A DNA stretch of 32,781 nucleotides from Fragilaria crotonensis (lineage: Eukaryota > Bacillariophyta > Fragilariophyceae > Fragilariales > Fragilariaceae). The stretch's first letter is position 1. The number at the start of each line of letters is the position of its first letter. The position numbers and the translations under genes are program-made. The stretch is from positions 1-32,781 of the forward strand of contig JAKSYS010000692.1 of the NCBI GenBank assembly GCA_022925895.1. The letters run 5' to 3'. The notes below the pieces were generated by a model. That model did not search any database. It had not been told where the DNA came from and saw nothing but the letters and a program-made list of their open reading frames with translations. Below, in pieces: positions 1 through 8,234 of the stretch.

Positions 1-26
1 CAGAACCAGGGCTCAACTAGCACTAG

Positions 27-814
27 CCCCTCAAGGATGCAGGTATCGATGTCGATTCTGCTCGGCCAGTCAACGAACTCAAGGTATTTGCAGTTCAACA
101 CGGTATCGCTCTCCAACAACGGAAGGTTCATACCATCGAAGGATGGCAAGGAAAATCAAAGGGGCTTCTCCAAATTCTATGGGAACGAGGATGGATCGAC
201 CCTAGCAAGTGCTCAAAATTGGACAAGTCGGGCAAGTCATTCAACACTTCATTCTATTCGCTTAAAGGCAAAACAGACCATACCGGCAGGATGGACGAAC
301 CTTCATCCCTTCGATACTTAATGGGCAGTTGCACAGACTTTCAAGAAGAGGAGACTGCTTTGCAGCATTTAGGAAGCCAACTTGGATCGAAGGTGATCTT
401 TACTCCGAAGTTCCACTGCGAGTTCGCCGGAGAGGGAATCAAATACAAATGGGCCCATGCCAAGGCAAAAATGCGAGCTACACCACTTCGTGAAAAGAAA
501 GGACGAGCCAATTTCATTAAGCTTGTCAAGAAATGTATTTGTCCTGAAACGGTCTTGACAAAAGAAAGAGTTAGTAAGTTTGCAGCAAGGGCGCGAGCTT
601 ACATATGTACTTACTACCACCTTCGCACCGAGAGGAGGATCCGAATGCTGCTGATGAAGGACATGTTCCTTCCATTCACATATCCCACAAACAGCAGCTC
701 TTATACAAAGAGATTGAGAGGCTGATGAAGCAATTCAAGACACACCGGTGTGCACTTGACTTCGACCAAGGATTTGTGAAGGCCGAATTGAGAGAGGAAA
801 GGATGGCATCATGA
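27..814 (+). pseudogene. 3' remnant of a DDE (Tc1/mariner-like) transposase
   Basis: In frame 3 the reading is open from about 27 to 725. It encodes, in order, a GWQGKSKGLLQILWERGWID block and then FTPKFHCEFAGEGIKYKWAHAK. In related transposases these correspond to the 'GKPKGLLQVLWERG' and 'PKFHCELNPIE' segments just before the last catalytic acid. The residue normally given as E in 'NPIE' is not obvious here (AGEGIKYKW). Two in-frame stops lie upstream at 18-20 and 24-26, and the N-terminal catalytic half lies outside the window or is lost. Near 615-640 the conserved reading moves to another frame, which carries HKQQLLYKEIERLMKQFKTH and ends at 814. Family assignment is by motif recall. It is most likely an inactive DNA-transposon relic. 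Confidence 0.6.
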
Positions 815-1558
815 GCAGCGGATTGTAACAGCACTTTTAGTATGCTCCTACTCAGATTTTGTGATATGTGCTTAGAAAGATCTGCGAAGCACAAAATGCG
901 GATGATGTCAACGAAAAATTTAATATAGATTTTATTGGATTGCTGTACAAAAAGTACCATGATCTACCTCGCGAGGGTCGAGGGTGAAACCAGCCATATG
1001 TCTGCGGCCGTTAAACGAGTATTACTAATTACTAAGTACTAATCCGGTACTAGTAGCCGGTAGTACTAGACTACCTTCGTACTTGTACCTGGTACAAGTA
1101 GTAGTATTTTTTAGTACCAGCACTCCAGAAATCCAGACATTGTACTCTGATACTGTACAGTACAAGAACAAGCAACTGGTACTCGAGTACTGTACTCCTA
1201 CCTGTGGTACGCATTACGCATCAACCTCTTCTCTCTGACTATGAAGTACTGTAATGTACTACCGATAATTCAGTACTGGAGTATGAATTTTGTGAATACT
1301 TGAATACTGTACTGTACTCCTATGTAGTACTCAGTACTCGAGTACACACGTACACACGTACACACTACACACACCTTCTGCCCCCTCTCCATTCTCCACC
1401 ATCGGCCATCGGAAGACAAGAAAATCGAGATGTGCTGAAGAATCTGCAGCTATACAACAATTTGTACTTCAGTGTAGTTGGTCTACAGTTATTTCGTTCT
1501 TGCACTGAGTACTCTTGATCTCTCCAATCTATCAGGCATCGAGTATCTAGACTTGACA
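815..1558. other. intergenic, GTAC-rich upstream region of RRP4
   Basis: No gene is visible. From about 1010 to 1375 the DNA is dominated by GTAC-centred words (agtact, gtactg, ggtacc-like), many of them palindromic. A short CT-rich stretch follows (about 1375-1400). Similar blocks lie upstream of other genes in the window. This could be promoter-associated low-complexity DNA; no TATA box or defined initiator can be assigned with confidence. Confidence 0.5.
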
Positions 1559-2391
1559 ATGACAACTCATTTGGTAGTTCCCGGCCAAGTAATAGCTGAA
1601 GGCGATGACTTCCTTCGCGGTCATGGAACTTACGTTGAAAAGCTCAACGACACGGAACGCCTTGTTGCAAGCGTGTGTGGACACGTGGAGCGAGTCAATA
1701 AGCTTGTGAGCGTTATTCCTGTGGCCTCAAATCTTTACCAAGGTCAAGTAGGAGATTTGGTCGTGGGACGAGTTGTAGGGATCCAAGCAACGAGGTGGAA
1801 GGTAGAGATTGGACTCTTGTCGAGACGCTGTCTTGCCCTTGAGTGGTGTGCACCTGCCGGGTGGAGTGCAGAGAGTACGGACACAGGAGGATTCGAGGAA
1901 ATGCGGCTATTGTTTCAAGAAGGCGATCTGGTCACTGCTGAGGTGCACAACATGCATCAAGACGAACGTTGATGTTACACACTAGGTCGTTGAAATACGG
2001 AAAGGTTGAGAACGGATGCTTAGTTGTCGTTCCACCGTCGTTAATTGCGCGACGCAAGAACCATTTTTGCGATTTTGATGGCATTACATTACTACTGGGG
2101 ATGAATGGCTACATTTGGATTCAACGGTCATTTCCAAAGTCAGAGGATGCTCAATTGGCGGAGCACCAAGAGAAAATGAAACTCCAACACGCAAAAACCT
2201 CGGTATTGTTGGATGAGCGCCAGAAGATTGCAAGGATTCGGAACTCCATTCAATGTTTGGGGATGGTGCATCTTATGGCTACACCGGAAAACATTGAGCT
2301 GGTGTACAGGGCATCGCAAGCTATTCCTATTGCGGACATGCTACACCCTGACAATGTACTATTATTGACGATAGCATTGCTAAAGAAATAA
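1559..2391 (+). CDS. RRP4: exosome complex component RRP4 (one frameshift near 1964)
   Basis: RRP4 is one of the S1/KH cap subunits of the RNA exosome, which degrades and trims RNA 3' to 5' in nucleus and cytoplasm. The start chosen is the ATG at 1559 (MTTHLVVPGQ), because conserved sequence begins there. The N-terminal domain has FLRGHGTY and VASVCGHVERVNKLV; the S1 domain has GQVGDLVVGRVVG and RWKVEIG; after the break come LHTRSLKYGK and a KH domain with the GMNG loop (LLLGMNGYIWI). The first part stops at 1970-1972, and the second part continues in the frame one base back. Adding a single G near 1964 (gacGaacg) gives DGTLMLHTRSLKYGK, which matches the family at this point. Repaired length is about 277 residues, close to human RRP4 (about 293). 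A one-base sequence error is more likely than true loss. Confidence 0.93.
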
Positions 2392-2588
2392 GGGTTCAGA
2401 CTGCAAACAATAGTTTATCTACATGTCACATGTGGCATAGTGCATAGATGATCTGCTACGACGGACGAATATCATAATTCAGGTGAGCGTCACGTCAAAC
2501 TACGCTAGCTTTGTAAACGGTATTAAGTGTGAAGTACTAGATTATACTCCAGTACTACAAATGTGCTTCCAACTTCCATTAAATATGT

Positions 2589-2845
2589 TTAGTTGACTTC
2601 CACTATCGCAGTCCTGAATCCGTCTATAAACCCATTCACAAAGACGCCAACGTAAAGAAAGAGCGATGTCAGGAAAAGCCAACCGAAGATATGAAAGAAA
2701 ATACGCTCATGCTGCTCCAGCATGTAAAGTCCAGTCCATAAATTGTATCGATACAATGCCCGGTTGAAGAAACCGTTTCGCAGCAAAGCATCCGTGTTGG
2801 TGTTGGAAGCTTCTTCATTTCCGGAGGTGTTGCTTGTTCTGACAT
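2589..2845 (-). CDS. serine palmitoyltransferase small subunit (ssSPT-like), one frameshift near 2824
   Basis: This small membrane protein resembles the SPTSSA/SPTSSB activators of serine palmitoyltransferase, the first enzyme of sphingolipid synthesis in the ER. The key block YNLWTGLYMLEQHERIFFH closely parallels the family signature 'LYMLEPWER'. It is followed by a hydrophobic helix (IFGWLFLTSLFLYVGVF). The frame that carries this block has no nearby ATG except a distant one at 2939. A good start (MSEQATPP) lies at 2845 one frame away, and adding one C next to the CC pair near 2824 joins the two. The result is a protein of about 85 residues, typical for this family. The 3' stop is TAA at 2589-2591. 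It lies convergent to RRP4 (about 200 bp between stops). Start and repair are inferred; the family call rests on one strong motif plus the membrane helix. Confidence 0.75.
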
Positions 2846-3416
2846 GGCGATATCTGAAGGAAGATGGAAGTATGAAACAGCTCACAAAAGTGTGGTGACG
2901 ACAGTCTCTCTTGTTGATGGAAAACGATGGGTGGCACAAGTGGAAGCACAGGTATGTCTGGTTGTGAGTAAACAGGCCTCACGTTCAATGCTGCAACACG
3001 GCCTTGATCAGGCTGCTTGGATTGTGGCGGTGGGCGCTGAGGCCGCGATTTTTAACGTCATGTCATTTCTTGGAGTACGCCCGACCGGTAGCGTTTAAGT
3101 ACTACAGTACCTGGTACCGGTAGATGAAAAACTACTGGTATTTTCGGTATTTCAAATTTGCACCGAATTGATGTTCGTGCGACAATCATAAAAATCATGA
3201 GCTTAAGACAAAGATCCTACTATACAATAAACAATAACGAGGCAAGAACAATCACATCCCTTGATCCGCAATCCTGAATGCGTTGGGTTCGCGTGACTAT
3301 GACCGCTCCTTCTCTTTCTACCTGCACTGTTGCTAGCTTTATCGGTTCATAATCTTCTAGTCTATTTTGTTCGATAGGCAATCATAGTCGCCTGATACCG
3401 AGTGCGCTCTTCAGCA
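2846..3416. other. intergenic between ssSPT-like gene and MscS gene
   Basis: The short open frame on the plus strand at 2844-3098 shows no recognisable motif, and I do not annotate it. A small GTAC-rich patch (tactacagtacctggtaccggtag) lies at about 3095-3125, followed by AT-rich sequence that probably includes the 3' region of the MscS gene. Nothing else is seen. Confidence 0.4.
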
Positions 3417-4700
3417 TCAGTCCGTCGTGACGAACGTCACATCATTCTTTTCTACTGCTCGATTGATTGCTTCTAGTACCTTTTGTCGATTGTCCCAATA
3501 ACCATCGCCAAGTGGACGAATGGCAAAGTGTGCCTCCACGACCACATTGAGAGACAAATCTTCGTATCCAACCCAATGAGCTCGGAAAGGCCGAGATCCA
3601 TCAGCAATGAGGGCGGGGCAGCTTGCTCTGATTTCAGATTTGATATCATCGCATAGCTTCGGAAGCTTTTTCACGTCCTTGTAGTCGATCCTCAGAACTT
3701 GCCGTACTTGGCATTTGGTCAAGCGACTTAGGTTGCTCAATCGTTCAGAAGCAAGATCTGAGTTGGGGACGGTAAGCATGATTTCGTCGTTTTGTCTAAC
3801 ATGTGTTTCAAGCCACCCCAAGTCCACGACAACCCCTTCGATTCCGTTTCCAAAGAGGACAGAATCACCTTCGTAAACTCGATCACTCGCAGCCAGCAAA
3901 AGTCCATTCATGAGATTTGCCACGATACCCTGTGACGCCAGGGAGAAGACCAATGTACCAACTGAACCGAGAGCAAAAAGGGACTTTAATGCGAAACCAA
4001 ACTCATTTTTGAATTGGTCGGCAAGTGAAAGTCCGACGAGCAAAACAATGACGGCGTCCGCAAGGTGATCAATGAGCTCCATTCTTCCCAATTGATCCGG
4101 TCGCTTCTTCCACGCATTGCAGAGAAACCACTTCTTCAACACTCCAAGTCGTCGGGCGAACCAGATGGTGTACACAAACTTTGCAAAGAGATTCGGAATA
4201 TGAGGTAACATCTCCCAGCCAAATCCCATTTCAATAACAACAACCTTGAGAAGATCCACCAGATAACATACGAGCGCAATTCTTGATACTTGCTGCAAGT
4301 TGTCTGCTACAACATGATATAGTGAATCCTCAAACTTTTTCATCCCCTTGACGATCGAATTGTAGGGTAGGCGTACGAGTGGCACGACCCCGAACGCTAG
4401 CGTGAGGAGGAAGAAAACATCTTGCCAATCTGACACTTCTCCCACCGTAGTGATGATCCGTTGGAACTTTTCAGGGGTGATGAACAGTTTGTTGAGTGTT
4501 GGGAGTATGTTGCCAGCAAGGAATGTGCGATGGACTTCTTCTCGCAGAAACGATCCAACCTGCTGGACTCCTTCAAGTATGTCATCGACCGCATCATCTA
4601 CAACATCACGCAATCCCCCGCCGACCTGGGCGTCTGGCGTCGCTGCCAATACAGAACAGAGCGGGAGCAGTAAACTCGGAAGCCAATGAATGAATCGCAT
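3417..4700 (-). CDS. MscS-family mechanosensitive ion channel
   Basis: An intact 427-residue membrane protein. A signal peptide is visible at about residues 1-20 (hydrophobic core LLLPLCSVLA). It lacks the ASAFAP-type motif of diatom plastid targeting, so an ER-derived or plasma-membrane location is more likely. Hydrophobic segments lie near residues 93-110, 138-158 and 214-228, followed by the pore helix TM3 at about 240-272 (LGSVGTLVFSLASQGIVANL), rich in small residues as in MscS. The beta domain follows (VYEGDSVLFGN, GVVVDLGWLETHVR, VPNSDLASERLSNLSR), then a C-terminal alpha/beta region to 427. MscS channels open under membrane tension and release ions and osmolytes. It is the only host gene in the window without a frameshift. 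The copia element begins 124 bp upstream of its ATG, so its promoter may be altered. Confidence 0.92.
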   Translation of the reverse strand: MRFIHWLPSLLLPLCSVLAATPDAQVGGGLRDVVDDAVDDILEGVQQVGSFLREEVHRTFLAGNILPTLNKLFITPEKFQRIITTVGEVSDWQDVFFLLTLAFGVVPLVRLPYNSIVKGMKKFEDSLYHVVADNLQQVSRIALVCYLVDLLKVVVIEMGFGWEMLPHIPNLFAKFVYTIWFARRLGVLKKWFLCNAWKKRPDQLGRMELIDHLADAVIVLLVGLSLADQFKNEFGFALKSLFALGSVGTLVFSLASQGIVANLMNGLLLAASDRVYEGDSVLFGNGIEGVVVDLGWLETHVRQNDEIMLTVPNSDLASERLSNLSRLTKCQVRQVLRIDYKDVKKLPKLCDDIKSEIRASCPALIADGSRPFRAHWVGYEDLSLNVVVEAHFAIRPLGDGYWDNRQKVLEAINRAVEKNDVTFVTTD

Positions 4701-4818
4701 CTAGTAGAGTAATAGTGTATGTGAATTTCTCCATAGTGGTACATTTGAAGTCCGTGATGCAAGTGAAGTCCCGATCCAACAAGGTTTGACGATGATTTCT
4801 ATGTATGCATATGACATG

Positions 4819-4824
4819 CATATG
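4819..4824. repeat. left target-site duplication of the copia element (CATATG)
   Basis: CATATG directly precedes the 5' LTR, and the same six bases follow the 3' LTR at 10909-10914. Copia elements usually make 5-bp duplications, so the true duplication may be ATATG plus one chance C; the C at 5292 after the 5' LTR leaves this open. Confidence 0.8.
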
Positions 4825-5291
4825 TGTCGAGGATAAGCGTTTACTGACAAGCGACAGTAGCAGTGGAAACGGGACTGCTATGACAGTGCAGTACGCACGA
4901 CCGACAGTCGTGCGAAATCTGGAAGATTCGTTCAAGAATATTTATTCGGGATTCGTAAATGGAATACGAATTCCTACGGATGAGGTCCAACATGCAAGAT
5001 TAACTGGTACGATCGAAACGAAAGGAATCAACGGTGCGAGAAAATAATTAATGAAAATGCATGGATTGAAGTGAAGAACAAGGCTAAGAAGGTTACTTCA
5101 AGAAGCAAGATCAATTTGGTAAGACCAAGAGGTCTGGGAGGATTGATAGGAGTAATCTAAAGTAGTCACAACATTGCAGAAGGAAAACAAACAAGGGTTT
5201 ATAGTGTTGTCAAACTACTAGCTGGTAGATTTACCGTGGTACTGCGCACCGAAGTGTAAGTACTGTTGCAGAGATCTGGAACATCTCAACA
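4825..5291 (+). repeat. 5' LTR of copia element
   Basis: Begins tgtcgaggataagcg and ends gaacatctcaaca. It matches the 3' LTR base for base except for four missing bases (one A in an A run near 5042, one C near 5100, one G near 5187, one A near 5251) and three substitutions close together near 5226-5231 (gattt against ggaat). Three of the four indels are in homopolymers. It should contain the promoter for the element's RNA; no clear TATA box was identified. Confidence 0.95.
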
Positions 5292-5305
5292 CGTTTTTAA
5301 AAACG
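5292..5305 (+). other. 14-bp palindrome at the expected primer-binding position
   Basis: CGTTTTTAAAAACG directly follows the 5' LTR, where a primer-binding site complementary to a tRNA is expected. The usual copia start (TGG..., complementary to the initiator tRNA) is not present. Whether the palindrome has a role in priming is unknown. Confidence 0.5.
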
Positions 5306-5351
5306 ATTGTTTGTGGGAAGTTAAGGTCGAACGAGAGACGACTACGCAAGG

Positions 5352-6309
5352 ATGAGCGAAGCGAAGAAGGCTGGAGCAACCCTGGAGTCGATCAAAGTGA
5401 TTCCCTTCAGTGGGACGGACACTACGAAAGGGGAATGGAACCCCGCGAATTTTTCATGAAAGCCGAGGTCTTCGCCGCCACGAAAGGTTTCAAGCGACTC
5501 CTGGAGGACCGCGTGTCGCCGAGCCTGGCGATAAAGGCCGAGCGAACTGACGAAGAGGAAGAGCTGATTCGCCAAGACGACGAGGCGAAACATTTCCTGA
5601 TTATGTCCTGTCGAGGGGACGCGTTCGCTATCATCGAATCTCACGAAACTGCGTTCGCGATGTATCAAGCGTTGAAGGACCGCTACGATTCGAAGAAGAC
5701 AAGGGACTTGGTGAAGGCAACGACCATGTTGGAGAAGTGTTACATGAAGTCAGATTTGGACGATCCGCACCTCTGGATCATGGAGATGGAGCGATTGAAT
5801 CGGGAGGTCGAAAAATGCGAAAATGGAACGAGGCGCAGCGACGAGCAGATGGAAGCGACTATTTTGGCGCGATTGCCCAAACGAAGGTACGAGTCGGTTA
5901 TTGCGTCGCTCAATGGCAAGATTGGGTCGAAAGATTTCACCCACAAGGACTTTGTTTCGGAGATCCTGGTCCATTATCAGATGTTTGTTGAGCCGTTCAA
6001 AAATCGGCAAACTCGCGAAAATCAAGAAGGACGAGAGAAAGAGAAAGGCAAGCACCTGGCGCTCAACACATCAAGCGGAAAAGGAGGCTGGCGTGCGTTC
6101 AAGGCAAGTGCAACAAGTGTGGAAAGCAAGGCCATCGTGCAAGAGAATGCCGAACGAACAGCAACAACAACAACAACGGAGAACGAGAAAACGCAAAATT
6201 GAAGGTCAAGTGTTACAACTGTGGAGCTTTCGGGCACATTGCGAAGGAATGTCCAAAGAAGGAAGAGTCCGGTATGTTTGTTGGTATGACAATCCGAGGA
6301 GCTGAGCCG
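5352..6309 (+). pseudogene. copia gag polyprotein (capsid and nucleocapsid), frameshifted
   Basis: The start chosen is the ATG at 5352 (MSEAKKAGATLESIKVIPFSG), only 60 bp after the LTR. The frame breaks at the CCCC run 5441-5444; one extra C continues it into EWNPREFFMKAEVFAATKGF, a UBN2/copia-gag-like region. The main capsid part runs to about 6100. A second break near 6103 (one G missing) leads into CNKCGKQGHRAREC and, about 30 residues later, CYNCGAFGHIAKEC. These are two CX2CX4HX4C zinc knuckles that bind the element's RNA. An asparagine-rich linker (CAA repeats read as AAC) separates the knuckles. Gag forms the virus-like particle in which reverse transcription takes place. Confidence 0.88.
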
Positions 6310-7130
6310 GGAGGATGACGTCAAGAGGAACGTAGAGTCTACGAAGGACTACTACTTTGACACGGACAAGTTTGCAATGGAGTTATTGCAGGAGATTGCT
6401 GAGTACAACAATACAAAGAGAGCAGTGTTGAAGGACATTCGAGAGTTTAAGTGGAAACCGAGAGGCGACGAGCAAGCCAAGGTGAAAGTTCAAAGGGAAG
6501 AAGAAGCCAAGTACTATGAGTTGGGCTGATATGTGCGAAACGAGTGACGACGAAGATGACGAAGACAAAGTTGAAGAGAAAATCGAAGATGTCGCAGAAG
6601 ACAATCTGGAGTATGAAGAAAGCAAGGCGCAGGAGCCCGAAGCTGGAGAGGAAGTCATCGATCACAAGGAAGACAAAATCATTATGAGGAAAGCAAGACA
6701 GGAGAGTCTGAAGCTGAGAGAAAGGTCGAGAACACTGAGTTTATTAACGAGGCGCAAGAGGAATCAGTACCGGATGGATAAATCGAGTCAAGGCGCAGAG
6801 TGGATGTGGGACGAGCAAGTTTTGCTACTAATTCAAGAAATTCATGTCTCCTGTCACTGAGAGTGGGCATGAAAGTTGGCTTGTTGACTCTGGAGCAACA
6901 ACTCATGTCTCCATTAACACCAAGATGATGACTAACTTGAAGACAGCAACTGAAGGTGAGCATGTCAGAGTTGGAAACAATGAAACCATGAAAGCAATTG
7001 CAATTGGAGATTTGACCCTGGAACAGAAAAGCTCAGGAAAGAAGCTGAAGTTGGAAGATGTGATGGTTGTCGGGTTTTGCGAAGAATTTGATCAGTGTTG
7101 GCCGACTTACAGAGAAAGGAAATGAGTTTG
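6310..7130 (+). pseudogene. copia gag-pol linker and aspartic protease, frameshifted
   Basis: After breaks at GGG 6309-6311 and GGG 6523-6525 the reading runs through an acidic linker (SDDEDDEDKVEEKIEDV). After two further shifts near 6790-6842 it reaches the protease signature WLVDSGATTHVS at about 6880-6915. DSG is the catalytic triad of retroviral-type aspartic proteases. The domain continues to VMVV at about 7071, where CCGGGT-type sequence is short by two bases and the frame moves into GFAKNLISVGRL. This is the usual copia sequence after protease. The protease cleaves the polyprotein into mature parts. Confidence 0.85.
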
Positions 7131-8234
7131 TGGCTGGAAAAGAAGGATCAAAGATTTTTAATGAGTCGCGGGAGATGCTGGAATTCGAAACGGGCTCAGA
7201 TGGAATGGCGTATCTGATTGCATCTCGTATCAAAGGAGAACGAGAGGCGTTTAACGTCGAAGGAATTGTCGAAAAAGACGAAGAAATGGAGAAGAAAGAG
7301 CGAAAACAGTACATGGACATCAATGAAGCTCATCAAAAATTCGGTCACGCAACGGAGAGTGGTGCGGGAAACGCTGAAGGCGCTCGAAATTATTGCGACA
7401 GGAAAAATGTCCGTTTGCGACGGATGTGCACGAGCGAAGGCGACCCAAAGAGAACAAACAAAACTACTAAGGTGACAGCGGACAAACCAGGAGAACGACT
7501 TTACATGGACACAAGTGGCCCTTATTCGAAACAGTCATGGGGTCACGCTACTGGTTCAAGTTTGTGGATGACAAAACGAGAAAGTCCTGGGATTTCTACG
7601 GTGCCAGGAAAACGTCATAACAAAATTCCTGAAGGACTTATTGGACAAGTTGAAGGCGTCTGGAAAGCCTGTGAAGTACCTTCGGTGCGACAATGCTGGT
7701 GAACATATGTCCGAGCTACGTAAGATCTGCGAAGGAGAGTACGGTATACAGTTGGAGTACACTGCCCATACACCACAGCATAACGGTGTCGTGGAACGGA
7801 TGTTTTCGAGAGACGCGAAGCGTGCGTTGGCTATGATGATCCGCAGCATGGACAAAGAGATGCAAGCGAAGTTGTGGGCGGAAGCGACAAAGACCGCTGC
7901 ACTACTGGGTAATGTGCTACCAAATACACGCAGTACAGTACCTCCGGATGAGCTCTTCTATGGTGAAAAGAGCAACATTTACCCTCATTTGATCCAGTTT
8001 GGGAGGGTTGGCTATGTAACAAACAGGGCCACCATGAAGGGGAAGTTCAAGGAGAAGAGTTCCCCCATGGTGATGATTGGCTATGGTGAAAACCACGCCA
8101 GGGATGTGTACCGTATGTACAATCCAGTAACAAGCAAGGTCGTGGAAACACGAGATGTGCATGTTTGGGCAGACGTGACGAACGCTGCCAACGATATCAG
8201 ACTGACCCTGACTCAGGTCTTCGACCTGAGTTGA
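7073..8234 (+). pseudogene. copia integrase (gag_pre-integrase zinc finger and DDE core), frameshifted
   Basis: The HHCC zinc finger is spread over two frames: EAHQKFGHATE near 7330-7356 and SVCDGCARAKA near 7410-7440. The catalytic core follows: first D in LYMDTSGPYS (about 7505), then YWFKFVDDKTRKSWDFY in another frame (7549-7600), second D in LRCDNAGEH (about 7690), and the glutamate in HTPQHNGVVERMF (about 7770-7805). All three catalytic acids of the DDE integrase are therefore present. Breaks lie near 7356, 7472, 7539-7542 (GGGG) and 7609-7612 (AAAA). The last part, 7641-8234, is open and includes the C-terminal region. Integrase inserts the cDNA into the host genome and makes the target duplication. 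Confidence 0.9.

Noticed and set aside
1964-1972. intron explaining the RRP4 frame change
   Set aside because: Conserved sequence continues without a gap across the site and there is no room for GT...AG; a one-base deficit fits exactly.
2844-3098. 84-codon plus-strand open frame between ssSPT and MscS
   Set aside because: No recognisable motif; it overlaps the probable 5' end of the ssSPT gene on the other strand.
4402-4693. several plus-strand open frames opposite the MscS N-terminus
   Set aside because: Shadows of the intact MscS gene.
6309-6311. programmed gag-pol frameshift at the end of gag
   Set aside because: The change here is +1 (or -2) at GGG, no slippery site plus pseudoknot is evident, and many other breaks of the same kind occur in the element and in host genes.
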